Shown: positions 49,990-60,385, numbered from the stretch's first letter. The stretch is DNA of 64,000 nucleotides from an uncultured Prevotellaceae bacterium (GCA_902776545.1 CACYQO010000035.1:1-64000); one strand, 5' to 3'. The notes: generated from the sequence alone by a model not told the origin. Translations and numbers: made by a program.

Positions 49990-52119
49990 ATGACATTATT
50001 AACGTCATATTTGCCCATCACAGACCCCACGTTGATCTTCTTTGTGGTGTTGATGATTATCCTCGTTGCACCTATTGTGATGAGTAAACTGCGTATTCCG
50101 CATATCATCGGTATGGTGCTGGCGGGCGTGATGATTGGTCAATATGGTTTCAATATCCTGGTGCGCGACAACTCCTTTGAACTGTTCGGCAGGGTGGGAC
50201 TCTATTACATCATGTTCCTGGCCGGACTGGAAATGGATATGGAGGGCGTGAAGAAACATACCCGTTCATTTATTATCTTCGGCCTGCTCACCTGTTTTGT
50301 GCCATTGATCCTGACCTATGTGATGGCGATGACCGTGCTTGGATACTCTTCGATGGCCTCCTTCCTTTTAGGCTGTATCATGGCATCGAACACTTTGATA
50401 GCCTATCCTATCATCGGGCGTTACGGTCTGCAGCGGCATCAGAGTGTGATGCTCAGCGTGGGCTCGTCGATGATTTCGTTGTTTATGGCCTTAGTGATGC
50501 TGGCAGCCCTCTCCGGCTCCTTCGAGAGCGGTAGCGGCTGGCTGTTCTGGATACTCTTCGTGGTGAAGTTCGCCGCCTTCTGTGCGGGCAGCATCATCCT
50601 GATACCCAAACTGACGCGCTATTTCCTCCGTCGCTATAGTGATGCGGTGATGCAGTACATTTTCGTATTAGGCATCATGTTCCTCAGTGCAGCCCTTACC
50701 TCGCTCATCGGTATCGAAGGCATCTTCGGTGCGTTCTTCTCCGGACTGATCCTCAACAGATATATCCCACACGTATCCCCCCTGATGAACCGTATCGAGT
50801 TTATCGGTAATGCCCTGTTCATCCCCTATTTCCTGATAGGTGTGGGTATGCTCATTAACGTGCGCACCCTGTTTACAGGTATCGACATGCTGTGGATCGT
50901 GTTTCTCATTGCCTTCTTCGGCACATTCGGGAAGGCCGCAGCTGCCTATATCTCCAGTCTCCTCTTCCGTCTGCCGAAGGCTGATGGCAATATGATGTTC
51001 GGTCTGACATCCGCCCATGCGGCAGGTGCCATCGCCATGGTGATGGTAGGTATGCGAATGGAGGTGGCTCCCGGACAGTATTTAGTGAACGATGATATGC
51101 TCAACGGTGTGGTGATCATGATCCTCGTCACTTGTATCATCAGCACCCTGATGACGGAGCATGCCGCCCAACAGATTATCCTGCAAGAGAAGCGGCATCC
51201 CCATATCGACGGCCCCCAGACCAACGATGAGAAGATTCTGCTCTGCGTGAAATATCCGGAGATTGCCCCGCATCTGCTTTACCTGTCCATCCTGATGCGT
51301 GACCAACGGCTGAACCGTGAACTGGTGGCGCTGAATGTGGTCTATGATGACCAGAACAGTAATACCGCCAGACAACAGGGACTGCTTCTGCTTGAACGGT
51401 TACAGCAGATCGCCAGCGCCTCTGATGTCAAGGTACAGACACAGGTGCGCCTCGCCACGAATATTGCCAACGGCATCAAACATGCTTTCCGGGAGTTTGC
51501 CTGTTCGGAGATTATCATGGGTATGCACGTGCATACAGATATCAGCCCGCGCTTCTGGGGAGAATTCATTCAGAGTCTCTACAACGGTCTGAACCGTCAG
51601 ATTATCCTTACTCGTTTCGTACAGCCGATGTCCACCCTGCGGCGCATCCAGGTAGTGGTGCCTTCCAGAGCAGAGTTTGAGCCAGGTTTCCACCGTTGGC
51701 TGGAGCGTCTGAGCCGGTTGGCAGGACAGTTGGACTGTCGCATACAGTTTCACGGACGCCATGAGTCGTTGGCACTGATAGCGGAATATATCAACAACCG
51801 CCATCCGAATGTCAGGGCAGAATATACTTCAATGGAGCATTGGAACGAGTTGCCAAGATTAGCAGCAGGCATCTCAGAAGACCATTTGTTCGTGGTGGTG
51901 ACCGCCCGTAAGGGAACCATTTCGTATAAGAACGCCTTGGAACGGCTGCCAGATGAACTGCAGGAGCATTTCTCGGGCAAAAACCTTATGATCATCTTCC
52001 CTGACCAGTTCGGTAACACGAAGGATGAGCGCATGAGCTTCACGGAAGCACAGCACCATGAGGAGCATAGTATCTATGATACCATTCTGCGCTGGTTGGA
52101 CAAGAGAATTAGGAATTAG
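49990..52119 (+). CDS. CPA2-type cation:proton antiporter with C-terminal USP-like domains
   Basis: The 709-residue protein has 12-13 membrane segments in residues 1-395 (IIGMVLAGVMIGQYGF, MFLAGLEMDMEGVKKH, FGLTSAHAAGAIAMVMVG), the Na+/H+ exchanger fold of KefB/GerN relatives. A cytoplasmic half from about 415 contains two UspA-like alpha/beta domains, with no Rossmann TrkA-N motif. It probably exchanges Na+ or K+ for H+. The last codons (RIRN) run into an AGGAATT heptamer array. Confidence 0.9.
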   Translation: MTLLTSYLPITDPTLIFFVVLMIILVAPIVMSKLRIPHIIGMVLAGVMIGQYGFNILVRDNSFELFGRVGLYYIMFLAGLEMDMEGVKKHTRSFIIFGLLTCFVPLILTYVMAMTVLGYSSMASFLLGCIMASNTLIAYPIIGRYGLQRHQSVMLSVGSSMISLFMALVMLAALSGSFESGSGWLFWILFVVKFAAFCAGSIILIPKLTRYFLRRYSDAVMQYIFVLGIMFLSAALTSLIGIEGIFGAFFSGLILNRYIPHVSPLMNRIEFIGNALFIPYFLIGVGMLINVRTLFTGIDMLWIVFLIAFFGTFGKAAAAYISSLLFRLPKADGNMMFGLTSAHAAGAIAMVMVGMRMEVAPGQYLVNDDMLNGVVIMILVTCIISTLMTEHAAQQIILQEKRHPHIDGPQTNDEKILLCVKYPEIAPHLLYLSILMRDQRLNRELVALNVVYDDQNSNTARQQGLLLLERLQQIASASDVKVQTQVRLATNIANGIKHAFREFACSEIIMGMHVHTDISPRFWGEFIQSLYNGLNRQIILTRFVQPMSTLRRIQVVVPSRAEFEPGFHRWLERLSRLAGQLDCRIQFHGRHESLALIAEYINNRHPNVRAEYTSMEHWNELPRLAAGISEDHLFVVVTARKGTISYKNALERLPDELQEHFSGKNLMIIFPDQFGNTKDERMSFTEAQHHEEHSIYDTILRWLDKRIRN

Positions 52120-52152
52120 GAATTAGGAATTTAGAATTAGGAATTAGGAATT
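52104..52152 (+). repeat. AGGAATT heptamer array abutting the lolD start codon
   Basis: Six perfectly phased heptamers (AGGAATT x3, TAGAATT, AGGAATT x2; 52111-52152) begin in the antiporter's final codons and end at the base before the lolD ATG at 52153. The array forms the entire intergenic region. Confidence 0.92.
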
Positions 52153-52872
52153 ATGATTACTATCAGCAATATAACGAAGAGTTTCGGGGCATTGCAGGTG
52201 CTCAAAGGCATAGACCTCCATATAGGCAAAGGCGAGGTGGTCAGCATCGTCGGTCCCAGTGGAGCAGGAAAGACTACTCTATTGCAGATTATTGGTACAT
52301 TGGATCGTCCGGACACAGGTACGGTGCAGGTAGATGGTATTGATGTCACTTCGTTGTCGTCGAAGCGTCTTTCTGATTTCAGGAACACGCATTTGGGCTT
52401 TGTGTTCCAGTTTCATCAGTTGTTGCCGGAGTTTACGGCCATAGAGAATATTATGATTCCCGCCTATATAGCAGGGAAATCTCAGAAGACGGCTAAGGCC
52501 CGTGCTGAGGAACTTCTACAATTTATGGGTTTGAGTGATCGTGCCTCACATAAACCAAATGAACTGTCTGGTGGAGAGAAACAGCGCATTGCCGTAGCCC
52601 GTGCGCTGGTCAATAATCCGGCAGTGATCTTGGCAGACGAACCTTCAGGTTCCCTTGACACACGCAACAAGGAAGACCTGCACAAGTTGTTTTTTGATCT
52701 GCGTGACCAGTTTGGACAGACGTTTGTCATCGTCACGCACGATGAATCTCTCGCTGCTATTACGGATAGAACCATTCATCTGCGGGATGGTCTTATTGAG
52801 ATTCCAACAATTGACACCCCACAAATCACGGAAGAATGCTTAAACTTGGAGACTACAATACCCTCAGAATAA
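52153..52872 (+). CDS. lolD: ABC transporter ATP-binding protein, LolD-like
   Basis: The 239-residue ATPase has Walker A GPSGAGKT (34-41), the LolD-type [19 protein letters not shown], signature LSGGEKQR and Walker [13 protein letters not shown]. LolD powers lipoprotein release from the inner membrane with LolCE; the membrane subunits are not in this window. The C-terminus is about 18 residues longer than usual and overlaps the next gene by 37 bases in another frame. The leader consists of AGGAATT heptamers. Confidence 0.85.
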   Translation: MITISNITKSFGALQVLKGIDLHIGKGEVVSIVGPSGAGKTTLLQIIGTLDRPDTGTVQVDGIDVTSLSSKRLSDFRNTHLGFVFQFHQLLPEFTAIENIMIPAYIAGKSQKTAKARAEELLQFMGLSDRASHKPNELSGGEKQRIAVARALVNNPAVILADEPSGSLDTRNKEDLHKLFFDLRDQFGQTFVIVTHDESLAAITDRTIHLRDGLIEIPTIDTPQITEECLNLETTIPSE

Positions 52873-53462
52873 AGAAACGTACGGATTACGGCCTGTATCT
52901 GGACGGTGGTGACGAGGGGAATATCCTGTTACCGAATCGTTATGTCACACCTGATATGCATATTGGTGACAATCTTGAAGTGTTCATCTATCTTGACCAA
53001 GATGAGCGGACCATTGCCACTACGGAACATCCGATAGCCAAGGTGGGTGAGTTTGCTTATCTGGAGTGCGCCTGGACGAATGAGTACGGTGCTTTCCTCA
53101 AATGGGGATTGATGAAGGACCTTTTCTGTCCATTCCGTGAGCAGAAGAAGCGGATGGAAATCGGAAAGACCTATTATGTCTATATCATGGAAGACGAAAA
53201 GACCCATCGGCTGATGGCGACAGCAAAGGTCGAGCGCTATCAAAAGAATGATGGACGTCAGCGGGTGCTTGATTTTGCAGAGGTGCTGCTCCGTTATCTC
53301 TATGAACATGACGGTAAGTGCGATCTTGGTGACAAGTCGCCTGCTGAGCAGATCTATGAGCGTTTTCAGATTTCAAAGAAAGACTATAAAAAAGCCATCG
53401 GTGATCTGTATCGTCGACGGCTTATCGTTATCTCTGAAGAGGGTATTCAATTAGTCTGCTAA
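52836..53462 (+). CDS. CvfB-like S1 RNA-binding protein, short form
   Basis: This 208-residue protein starts [20 protein letters not shown] as CvfB/YitL proteins do. It has two S1-like domains (1-65, 68-128) and the C-terminal winged helix ([22 protein letters not shown]). The family is about 275-285 residues with a third S1 domain between; here the second S1 domain (about residue 128) joins almost directly to the winged helix, so roughly 70 residues are missing in frame. CvfB proteins bind RNA and affect virulence regulators in other bacteria. The overlap with lolD suggests coupling. Confidence 0.8.
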   Translation: MLKLGDYNTLRIKKRTDYGLYLDGGDEGNILLPNRYVTPDMHIGDNLEVFIYLDQDERTIATTEHPIAKVGEFAYLECAWTNEYGAFLKWGLMKDLFCPFREQKKRMEIGKTYYVYIMEDEKTHRLMATAKVERYQKNDGRQRVLDFAEVLLRYLYEHDGKCDLGDKSPAEQIYERFQISKKDYKKAIGDLYRRRLIVISEEGIQLVC

Positions 53463-53475
53463 CAGCTCCAAATCT

Positions 53476-55881
53476 TTATTTTTTGATGAGGTTTGCTATT
53501 GAAGCAGCCATTGTTCCGAGCGAAGCAGCTGTTGTTGCTACGCTCAGCCATTGTTGGAGTGAACTGGCATCACGTGGTGCCTTGGTCGGTACAACAATTT
53601 CACAGCCTGGCTCCACCTTACCTTTCTTGGCGACTGCAATCGTGCCATTCTGGTAGACAATAAACGCATGGCTCTTCTTTGAACGCTCAGCAAAACCACC
53701 AGCCTGACGGATATAGTATTTGTATCCCTCACCATCAGCAAAAGCCACGGTGTTAGGAGCGTTAACACTTCCGCTGATACGGACAGTATGGTTGAAGCGT
53801 GGGACTATCAGACGATCACCGTCCATCAACTCGATATCCTGCGTGGAACCCGGATTGGCCAAAGCCTCATCCAAATGGATACCTACACTATACGTATTCT
53901 CCAAAGCCAATTGCTCAAGGTTGATGGAATCCTTTCCGGTAGCGCTCTGGCGGGCCAGTTTTATAACTGCCTGCATACGTGCTCTCTCGTCATCACTCAT
54001 CACTCTAATCAGACGGGCACCACGGACATAACTGCCAGGAATAACACCTCCTGCTGCTTTAATAACATCAGAAAGGCGCTGGTTCTTGGTTTCCATGGTG
54101 TAGCGGCCTTCGAAAGCCACTTCGCCTTCAACGCGTACGCGGATGGGATCCTGATAAACAGGGCTTTTGCGCACTTGAACGATGTCATAGGGCTCAAGTT
54201 TGAAACTGATGTCATCACTGGTGCTGAAGTCCTTCTTCAGTGAGAAGCTGAAGGTCTTTGCCAATTCCATGTTGGCACAGTCTGCTTCAGGATCATAAAT
54301 GCGACGTGATACGTCGATCTTTGTTGTGGAAGCTGCATCGGTAAGTCCTCCAGCCTGGAGAATCAGGTCGCCTATGGTCATGCCAGAAGCATATTCGTAT
54401 GTACCAGGGAAGATGACCTCGCCATCGATCGTCAACGTACGGAGGTTCTGATGTTCTGCCAAGGTGGGGATGAAGAGGACGTCCTCATTCTCAAGGGGAA
54501 CATCGGCCGCAGAGCCATTCATAATGCCTTCCAGGTCTACAGAAATGACCTCTTGGGTGCGGTTCGGTTTCATACGACGCATTACTGCTCTCGACTTCAT
54601 AGCCTCCTCAGTCAAACCATCAGCACATTCGATGAGGGAACGTATGCTATTGACTTTTTCCCCAAGTCTATACATGCCAGGACGGAAGACTGCACCTTTG
54701 ACCTCGACCATGTTCTCGAAACGGTCGATAATAGAGTCGACAATGACAGAGTCGCAGTCAGCCATCTTAAAGTCTGACAGTTCAAACTCCTCAACATTAT
54801 AGACGCTCTTCATGCGGCCACTCTTACGGAGGACACGCAGCGATTTCTTGTAAGCATCACCAGCGAAACCACCGCTATATTTCAGCAGGGTGGAGAGGCT
54901 CTCGGCCTTACGCATCTCGTATGCCATCGGGCGCTTCACACGTCCTGTGATATCGACAATACAATCATAAGTTCCTACCTGTATAACATCGTTGTCTGCC
55001 AGACGGACATTGCCAGCCAAGCGGCCATTGAGAATAAACTCATAGATATCGACCGTAGAGATGAGTTTGCCCTGACGGAACACCTTGATATTGCGGAGTG
55101 TACCAAGATCGCTCACACCGCCAGCCATATAGAGCGCATGGAAGACAGTGGCAAAGGCACTCAGTGTATAAGTTCCTGGAGTACGAACCTCTCCCATAAC
55201 ATTTACCATGATGGTACGCGTTTGACCTAAAGTGGTCTTTATGGAAGAATTTTCATAATAATCTCCCAACTTCCGTTGGATTTTTGTTTGTGCGGCTGCT
55301 ACAGTAATACCGCTGACGTGAATAGGGCCAAAACCAGGAACGGTAATATCTCCATCCGGGCTGACGGTCAGTTTCAGCGCATCTTGCGAAGCACCATAGA
55401 CATCAATCACCAACAGATCGCCAGGGCCTAATACATAGTTTTGGGGCGTAGCGATATTCATCTGCGGCTCGAAAGTTAATGCCTTGTTGTTGAAAATATC
55501 ACGTCCAAACACTCTTTTCCCAGACGGAGAGAGCGTCTCTGGAACATAGCGTGGGGCGTTAGCATTTTCGCGAGTTACAATTTCATTATCTGTAACTTCA
55601 TTGTTAACGCGCATCCGTTCTTGAACATTGCCAATGGCATTGTCCACAGAATTGTCAAGGCCTTTATTCGTAATCTGCTTTGCGTACTGTTGGCGGATCC
55701 TCTGAATTTGTTCCACCGTAGCGCCTTTCTGAATAAGCTTTGCAGCGATATCAGCTTCTGACGTGCCAGATTTCTTTTCTTGAATAGCGATGCTAAGCAC
55801 TTCTGAGTCAGATAGCCTTTGACCAAAAGCAACCGTTATGGTACAGATGGTCAACAAAACAATCATGTATAGCCTTTTCAT
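53476..55881 (-). CDS. SLBB-domain polysaccharide export protein (Wza-like)
   Basis: From MKRLYMIVLLTICTITVAFG (signal peptide) the 801-residue protein has a helical region (30-75), a Poly_export domain with YVLGPGDLLVIDVYG (about 147-161) and at least five SLBB beta-grasp repeats (GEVRTPGTYTLSAF, GAVFRPGMYRLGE, GEVIFPGTYEYASG, GEVAFEGRYTME, GSVNAPNTVAF). Bacteroidetes use such large periplasmic/outer-membrane proteins to export capsule or exopolysaccharide. The gene is alone here, 29 kb from the polysaccharide operon, and no Wzc kinase is adjacent. Confidence 0.93.
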   Translation of the reverse strand: MKRLYMIVLLTICTITVAFGQRLSDSEVLSIAIQEKKSGTSEADIAAKLIQKGATVEQIQRIRQQYAKQITNKGLDNSVDNAIGNVQERMRVNNEVTDNEIVTRENANAPRYVPETLSPSGKRVFGRDIFNNKALTFEPQMNIATPQNYVLGPGDLLVIDVYGASQDALKLTVSPDGDITVPGFGPIHVSGITVAAAQTKIQRKLGDYYENSSIKTTLGQTRTIMVNVMGEVRTPGTYTLSAFATVFHALYMAGGVSDLGTLRNIKVFRQGKLISTVDIYEFILNGRLAGNVRLADNDVIQVGTYDCIVDITGRVKRPMAYEMRKAESLSTLLKYSGGFAGDAYKKSLRVLRKSGRMKSVYNVEEFELSDFKMADCDSVIVDSIIDRFENMVEVKGAVFRPGMYRLGEKVNSIRSLIECADGLTEEAMKSRAVMRRMKPNRTQEVISVDLEGIMNGSAADVPLENEDVLFIPTLAEHQNLRTLTIDGEVIFPGTYEYASGMTIGDLILQAGGLTDAASTTKIDVSRRIYDPEADCANMELAKTFSFSLKKDFSTSDDISFKLEPYDIVQVRKSPVYQDPIRVRVEGEVAFEGRYTMETKNQRLSDVIKAAGGVIPGSYVRGARLIRVMSDDERARMQAVIKLARQSATGKDSINLEQLALENTYSVGIHLDEALANPGSTQDIELMDGDRLIVPRFNHTVRISGSVNAPNTVAFADGEGYKYYIRQAGGFAERSKKSHAFIVYQNGTIAVAKKGKVEPGCEIVVPTKAPRDASSLQQWLSVATTAASLGTMAASIANLIKK

Positions 55882-55908
55882 ATTACACATATATGATAGA
55901 ATAATATT

Positions 55909-57348
55909 CTAGAATTCTGCGGATTTAGGCGTCCTCGGGAAGGGGATGACATCACGGATGTTCTGCATACCCGTTACGAACAGGATCAGACGCTCGAAAC
56001 CGAGTCCGAAACCTGCATGAGGACAAGTACCCCAACGACGGGTGTCAAGATACCACCAAAGATGCGTGGTGTCCATCTTACGACGCTCCACCTCACCCAT
56101 CAGCTTGTCGTAGCTCTCCTCACGGACAGAACCACCGATGATCTCACCAATCTGCGGGAACAACACATCGGTGCCCTGCATCGTGGGTCCAGGAGCAACG
56201 GCGCCCTTATAACCCACAGAACCGCCATCTGCCGTATCCGTATTCTGCTTCATATAGAACGACTTGAACTCACGCGGATAGTCCGTCATGATCACGGGCT
56301 TCTTGAAATGCTCCTCTACGAGGTAACGCTCATGCTCAGAAGCCAGGTCGTCGCCCCAGTTACAGGGGAATTCAAATTTCTTGCCTTTCTTGATGGCTTC
56401 CTGCAGGATGTTGATGCCCTCGGTATAAGGCAGACGGACGAAGGTCTCCTTCAGCACACCTTCCAGACGTGCGATAAGGGTCTTGTCAATCATCTGGTTC
56501 AGGAATGCCAGATCATCCTTACAGTTGTCCAATGCCCAACGGACACAATATTTGATGAAGTCCTCTTCCAGATCCATCAGCTCCTCCTGATCGAGGAAGG
56601 CCACTTCTGGTTCTACCATCCAGAACTCTGCGAGATGACGAGGCGTGTTAGAGTTCTCTGCACGGAAAGTCGGACCAAATGTATAGATGGCTCCCAAAGC
56701 AGTAGCACCAAGTTCACCCTCCAGTTGGCCTGACACCGTCAGCGAGGTCTGCTCACCGAAGAAATCATCGTCATAGATGATCTTTCCCTGCTCGTCCTTC
56801 TTCAGGTCGTAGAGGTTCTTCGTGGTCACCTGGAACATGTTTCCTGCTCCTTCACAGTCGGAAGCGGTGATCAATGGGGTATGGAAATAGAAGAACCCAT
56901 GCTCATGGAAATAGGTGTGGATGGCCATCGCCATATTGTGACGGATGCGCATGACGGCTCCGAAAGTATTGGTGCGAAGACGCATGTGGGCGTTCTTGCG
57001 CATCACCTCGAAACTCTGTCCTTTCTTCTGCATGGGATAGGTGTTGTCGCAGAGACCGTATATTTCCAGCTTCGTGGCCTGGATCTCACTGCTCTGTCCG
57101 GCTCCCTGACTCTCAACCAGTACACCTTCTGCACAGATACAGGCTCCCGTGGTAATATCCTTCAAGAGCTGCTCGTCGAACTTTGTCGGATCAACGACGA
57201 CCTGTACATTCTTAATGGTGGAACCATCGTTCAAGGCGATAAAGTCAACTGCCTTTGAAGAGCGGTGCGTGCGCACCCAACCCTTCACGCAGATGTCTTT
57301 ACCATATTCTGTACTTTGCAGTACATCAATAATCTTTGTCCTCTTCAC
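55909..57348 (-). CDS. asnS: Asparaginyl-tRNA synthetase
   Basis: The 479-residue class II synthetase has an N-terminal OB-fold ([21 protein letters not shown]) and the catalytic core with [15 protein letters not shown] (motif 1-2 region), [20 protein letters not shown] (motif 2) and [15 protein letters not shown] (motif 3). The N-terminal OB anticodon domain and Asn-type motif 2 distinguish it from AspS. It charges tRNA-Asn. The usual length is about 465-470. It follows the pseudouridine synthase gene after TTTTTACC-type repeats. Confidence 0.96.
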   Translation of the reverse strand: MKRTKIIDVLQSTEYGKDICVKGWVRTHRSSKAVDFIALNDGSTIKNVQVVVDPTKFDEQLLKDITTGACICAEGVLVESQGAGQSSEIQATKLEIYGLCDNTYPMQKKGQSFEVMRKNAHMRLRTNTFGAVMRIRHNMAMAIHTYFHEHGFFYFHTPLITASDCEGAGNMFQVTTKNLYDLKKDEQGKIIYDDDFFGEQTSLTVSGQLEGELGATALGAIYTFGPTFRAENSNTPRHLAEFWMVEPEVAFLDQEELMDLEEDFIKYCVRWALDNCKDDLAFLNQMIDKTLIARLEGVLKETFVRLPYTEGINILQEAIKKGKKFEFPCNWGDDLASEHERYLVEEHFKKPVIMTDYPREFKSFYMKQNTDTADGGSVGYKGAVAPGPTMQGTDVLFPQIGEIIGGSVREESYDKLMGEVERRKMDTTHLWWYLDTRRWGTCPHAGFGLGFERLILFVTGMQNIRDVIPFPRTPKSAEF

Positions 57349-57390
57349 TATTTTACCTTTTTACCTTTTTACCTTTTCACTTTTTTACCT

Positions 57391-58788
57391 TTATTCATAT
57401 GCTCCCATGCGCAGACGGTCGACCTCTTCCTCAGTGAGGTAGCGCCAGTCACCACGCTTCAGGTTCTTCTTCGTCAGACCGGCAAACTGAACGCGATCCA
57501 ACTTCTGCACACGATAACCCAATGATTCGAAGATACGACGCACAATACGGTTCTTACCGCTGTGGATCTCTATGCCCACCTGTTTCTTATCTGTCGGACT
57601 GGCGTACTGCACATCGTCAGCTTTGATCTCACCGTCCTCGAGCTGTATACCTTCGGCAATCTGCTGTAAGTCATGGGCCGTCACATTCTTGTCAAGGAAT
57701 ACATGATAAATCTTCTTCTTCAGATACTTCGGATGGGTCAGCTTGGAAGCCAGATCACCGTCATTTGTCAGCAAAAGCACACCCGTTGTGTTGCGGTCAA
57801 GGCGTCCTACGGGATAGATACGCTCGGGACAAGCATTCTTCACGAGGTCCATCACGGTCTTACGCTGCTGAGGATCGTCACTCGTCGTCACGTAATCCTT
57901 CGGCTTGTTCAGCAGGACATACACCTTCTTCTCAATCTTGACGGGCTGGTCGTGGAACATCACCGTATCTGTGCGCAGTACCTTGGTTCCCAGTTCCGTC
58001 ACAACCTCACCATTGACGGTGACAACGCCAGCCTGGATGAACTCATCAGCCTCACGACGACTGCAAATACCTGCATTGGCAAGGAACTTGTTCAGACGAA
58101 GCGGCTCGTTCGGATCAATGTTGACCTCCTTGTACTCGATACGCTTCTTCATGCTATACTTAGCATTCGGATCGTAGTCAGCCGTATGCTGGCGTGGTCC
58201 TTTCTTATAGGGATTAGCTGGCTTGCCATAAGGTTTCTGATAACCACCCTGGCGCTGCTGGTATCCACCGCCCTGTCCCTGACGGGGCTGGTAGCCTCCC
58301 TGACGCTGCTGGTATCCACCTTGACGTGGCTGATAGCCACCCTCCTGTCCCTGGCGTGATTGATAGCCACCTTGACGCTGCTGGTAACCACCTTGTCCCT
58401 GACGCTGCTGGTAACTACCTTGACGTGACTGATAACCGCCTTCCTGACTCTGGCGAGACTGATAGCCTCCCTGACGCTGCTGGTAACCACCTTGACTCTG
58501 ACGGGGACGATAATTGCTGCTACCATAGTTGTTACGGGGACGGTAGTCCTCACGCTGTGAATTGCCCTCAAACAGGGCTGCACCGAAGCCTTCCGGACGG
58601 AAGCCCCCCTCATCATTGTCATGACGACGGAAGTCCTGACGTTCAAAAGTAGGACGCTGGGCTGTATGTATACGTGGACGTGGGGTACGTCTTGCTTCTC
58701 TCTGACCGCTCGGCTCTGAAGCTTGGCTCCGCCATGAACTTTCCTGCTGTGTTTCCTCTTGTTTCTTTTCGTTATTCTCGATATCCAT
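57391..58788 (-). CDS. RsuA/RluB-family pseudouridine synthase with long QGGYQ repeat region
   Basis: The 465-residue protein has, from about residue 230, an S4 RNA-binding domain (LRLNKFLANAGICSRREADEF) and a pseudouridine synthase domain with catalytic D331 in GRLDRNTTGVLLL. It should modify 23S rRNA (RluB/RluE/RluF-like). Residues about 85-195 are a low-complexity region with a dozen or so copies of GGYQ(Q/S/P)RQG, rich in Gly, Gln, Arg and Tyr, like RNA-condensing RGG/YGG domains. Prevotella relatives have tails of this type; the repeat number is probably variable. Confidence 0.9.
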   Translation of the reverse strand: MDIENNEKKQEETQQESSWRSQASEPSGQREARRTPRPRIHTAQRPTFERQDFRRHDNDEGGFRPEGFGAALFEGNSQREDYRPRNNYGSSNYRPRQSQGGYQQRQGGYQSRQSQEGGYQSRQGSYQQRQGQGGYQQRQGGYQSRQGQEGGYQPRQGGYQQRQGGYQPRQGQGGGYQQRQGGYQKPYGKPANPYKKGPRQHTADYDPNAKYSMKKRIEYKEVNIDPNEPLRLNKFLANAGICSRREADEFIQAGVVTVNGEVVTELGTKVLRTDTVMFHDQPVKIEKKVYVLLNKPKDYVTTSDDPQQRKTVMDLVKNACPERIYPVGRLDRNTTGVLLLTNDGDLASKLTHPKYLKKKIYHVFLDKNVTAHDLQQIAEGIQLEDGEIKADDVQYASPTDKKQVGIEIHSGKNRIVRRIFESLGYRVQKLDRVQFAGLTKKNLKRGDWRYLTEEEVDRLRMGAYE

Positions 58789-58817
58789 TTTCTTAAATGT
58801 TTTTATGTTGAAGATGA

Positions 58818-60173
58818 TTAAATTCCTGTATATGTCGAAGGACTGATGGCACGGAGCTCATTCTTCACATCCTCGCTGACCTCCAGCGTCTCAATGAAGT
58901 CCTGAATCTTTTTTGCCGTCAGTTTCTCGTTTGTTCTTGTGAGTGCTTTCAGCGTCTCGTAGGGGTTGGGGTAGGCCTCGCGACGCAGAATGGTCTGGAT
59001 GGCTTCTGCCACCACGGCCCATGTGTTGTCAAGGTCTTCCTGCAGTTTCTCCTCATTAAGGATCAACTTACGAAGTCCCTTCAAGGTGCTCTGGAGAGCA
59101 ATCAGGCCGTGTCCCATGGGTACACCGACATTACGCAATACCGTGGAGTCTGTCAGATCCCGCTGCAAACGGCTTACCGGCAGTTTCGCTGCGAGGAACT
59201 GGAGGATGGCGTTGGCGATGCCGAGGTTACCCTCGGAGTTCTCATAGTCAATGGGGTTGACCTTATGCGGCATGGCACTGCTGCCCACCTCACCGGCCTT
59301 GATCTTCTGCTTGAAGTAATCCATGGAGATATACATCCAGAAGTCACGGTCCAGATCAATGATGATGGTGTTGATACGACGCATGGCATCAAACAGACCG
59401 CCAAGCCAGTCGTAATTGGAGATTTGGGTGGTAAACTGCTCACGCTCCAGTCCGAGTTTCTCGCTGACGAAACTGTTTCCGAACTCCCGCCAGTCATACT
59501 GGGGATAGGCCACATGATGGGCATTGAAATTACCCGTGGCGCCACCGAACTTGGCTGTAAGGGGAATCTCCTTCAATCCGCGCAGTTGCTCTTCCAGACG
59601 ATAGACATACACCATCACTTCCTTTCCAAGTCTGGTAGGAGATGCCGGCTGACCATGTGTCTTCGCGAGCATCGGGATGTTCTTCCACTGCTCGGCATAG
59701 TCGTTGAGCTGTTCTATCAGTTCCTCAATCAGCGGAATGTACACCTCATTGAGTGCCTCCTTGATGCTCAGGGGTACGCTGGTGTTGTTGATGTCCTGTG
59801 AGGTCAGTCCGAAATGGATGAACTCCTTAAAGGCTACCAATCCAGAGAGCTGCGGCTGTTGGTCGATCTGCTCCTTGATGTAGTACTCCACAGCCTTTAC
59901 GTCGTGGTTGGTCACTTTCTCAATATCCTTGACGCGTTGGGCATCAGCAGGAGTGAGCTGGCGATAAACATCACGGAGCGGTTCAAACAGTTGATGGTTG
60001 ACTTGTTCCAGTTGCGGCAGGGGGAGTTCACACAAAGCGATGAAGTATTCTATTTCAACTCGCACCCTATAACGGATAAGGGCGTATTCGGAGAAATAGC
60101 CTGCCAATGGTTCGGTTTTACTTCTGTAACGGCCGTCAATAGGCGAGACGGCTGTCAGTGCATTTAATTCCAT
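58818..60173 (-). CDS. purB: Adenylosuccinate lyase
   Basis: The 451-residue fumarase/aspartase-superfamily protein has LTAVSPIDGRYRSKTEPLAG at the N-terminus and the signature GSSAMPHKVNP at 297-307. It catalyses two steps of purine synthesis (SAICAR to AICAR, adenylosuccinate to AMP). The N-terminal SPIDGRY and length match the E. coli-type subgroup. It lies 29 bases upstream of the pseudouridine synthase gene; co-transcription of the two and asnS is plausible. Confidence 0.96.
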   Translation of the reverse strand: MELNALTAVSPIDGRYRSKTEPLAGYFSEYALIRYRVRVEIEYFIALCELPLPQLEQVNHQLFEPLRDVYRQLTPADAQRVKDIEKVTNHDVKAVEYYIKEQIDQQPQLSGLVAFKEFIHFGLTSQDINNTSVPLSIKEALNEVYIPLIEELIEQLNDYAEQWKNIPMLAKTHGQPASPTRLGKEVMVYVYRLEEQLRGLKEIPLTAKFGGATGNFNAHHVAYPQYDWREFGNSFVSEKLGLEREQFTTQISNYDWLGGLFDAMRRINTIIIDLDRDFWMYISMDYFKQKIKAGEVGSSAMPHKVNPIDYENSEGNLGIANAILQFLAAKLPVSRLQRDLTDSTVLRNVGVPMGHGLIALQSTLKGLRKLILNEEKLQEDLDNTWAVVAEAIQTILRREAYPNPYETLKALTRTNEKLTAKKIQDFIETLEVSEDVKNELRAISPSTYTGI

Positions 60174-60226
60174 GTTTTCTAATCCAAATATTAATATAAG
60201 CGCTTATACTTAAACCCTAAATCAGC

Positions 60227-60243
60227 CGCTCGGCTTTGCCGCT
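60227..60243 (-). repeat. GCGGCAAAGCCGAGCG repeat, copy D
   Basis: The minus strand reads GAGCGGCAAAGCCGAGCGG, matching the core of the copies around the accessory module at 27.4 and 32.0-32.35 kb. A CTCGAC/GTCGAG hairpin is adjacent. Confidence 0.6.
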
Positions 60244-60294
60244 CGACTCCCGTCGAGAACCTCCACGGCTGCGGACGGGTCCTTTCTTGTGTTG

Positions 60295-60369
60295 TGGGCG
60301 CTGACGGATTCGAACCGCCGACCCTCTGCTTGTAAGGCAGATGCTCTAAACCAGCTGAGCTAAGCGCCC
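60295..60369 (-). tRNA. tRNA-Val(TAC)
   Basis: On the minus strand the acceptor is GGGCGCT/AGCGCCC, the D-arm GCTCAGCTGGTTTAGAGC, the anticodon arm CTGCCTTACAAGCAG with anticodon TAC, and the T-arm CGGTTCGAATCCG. The discriminator is A and CCA is not encoded. Confidence 0.95.
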
Positions 60370-60385
60370 TCGTCATTTGCGGGTG

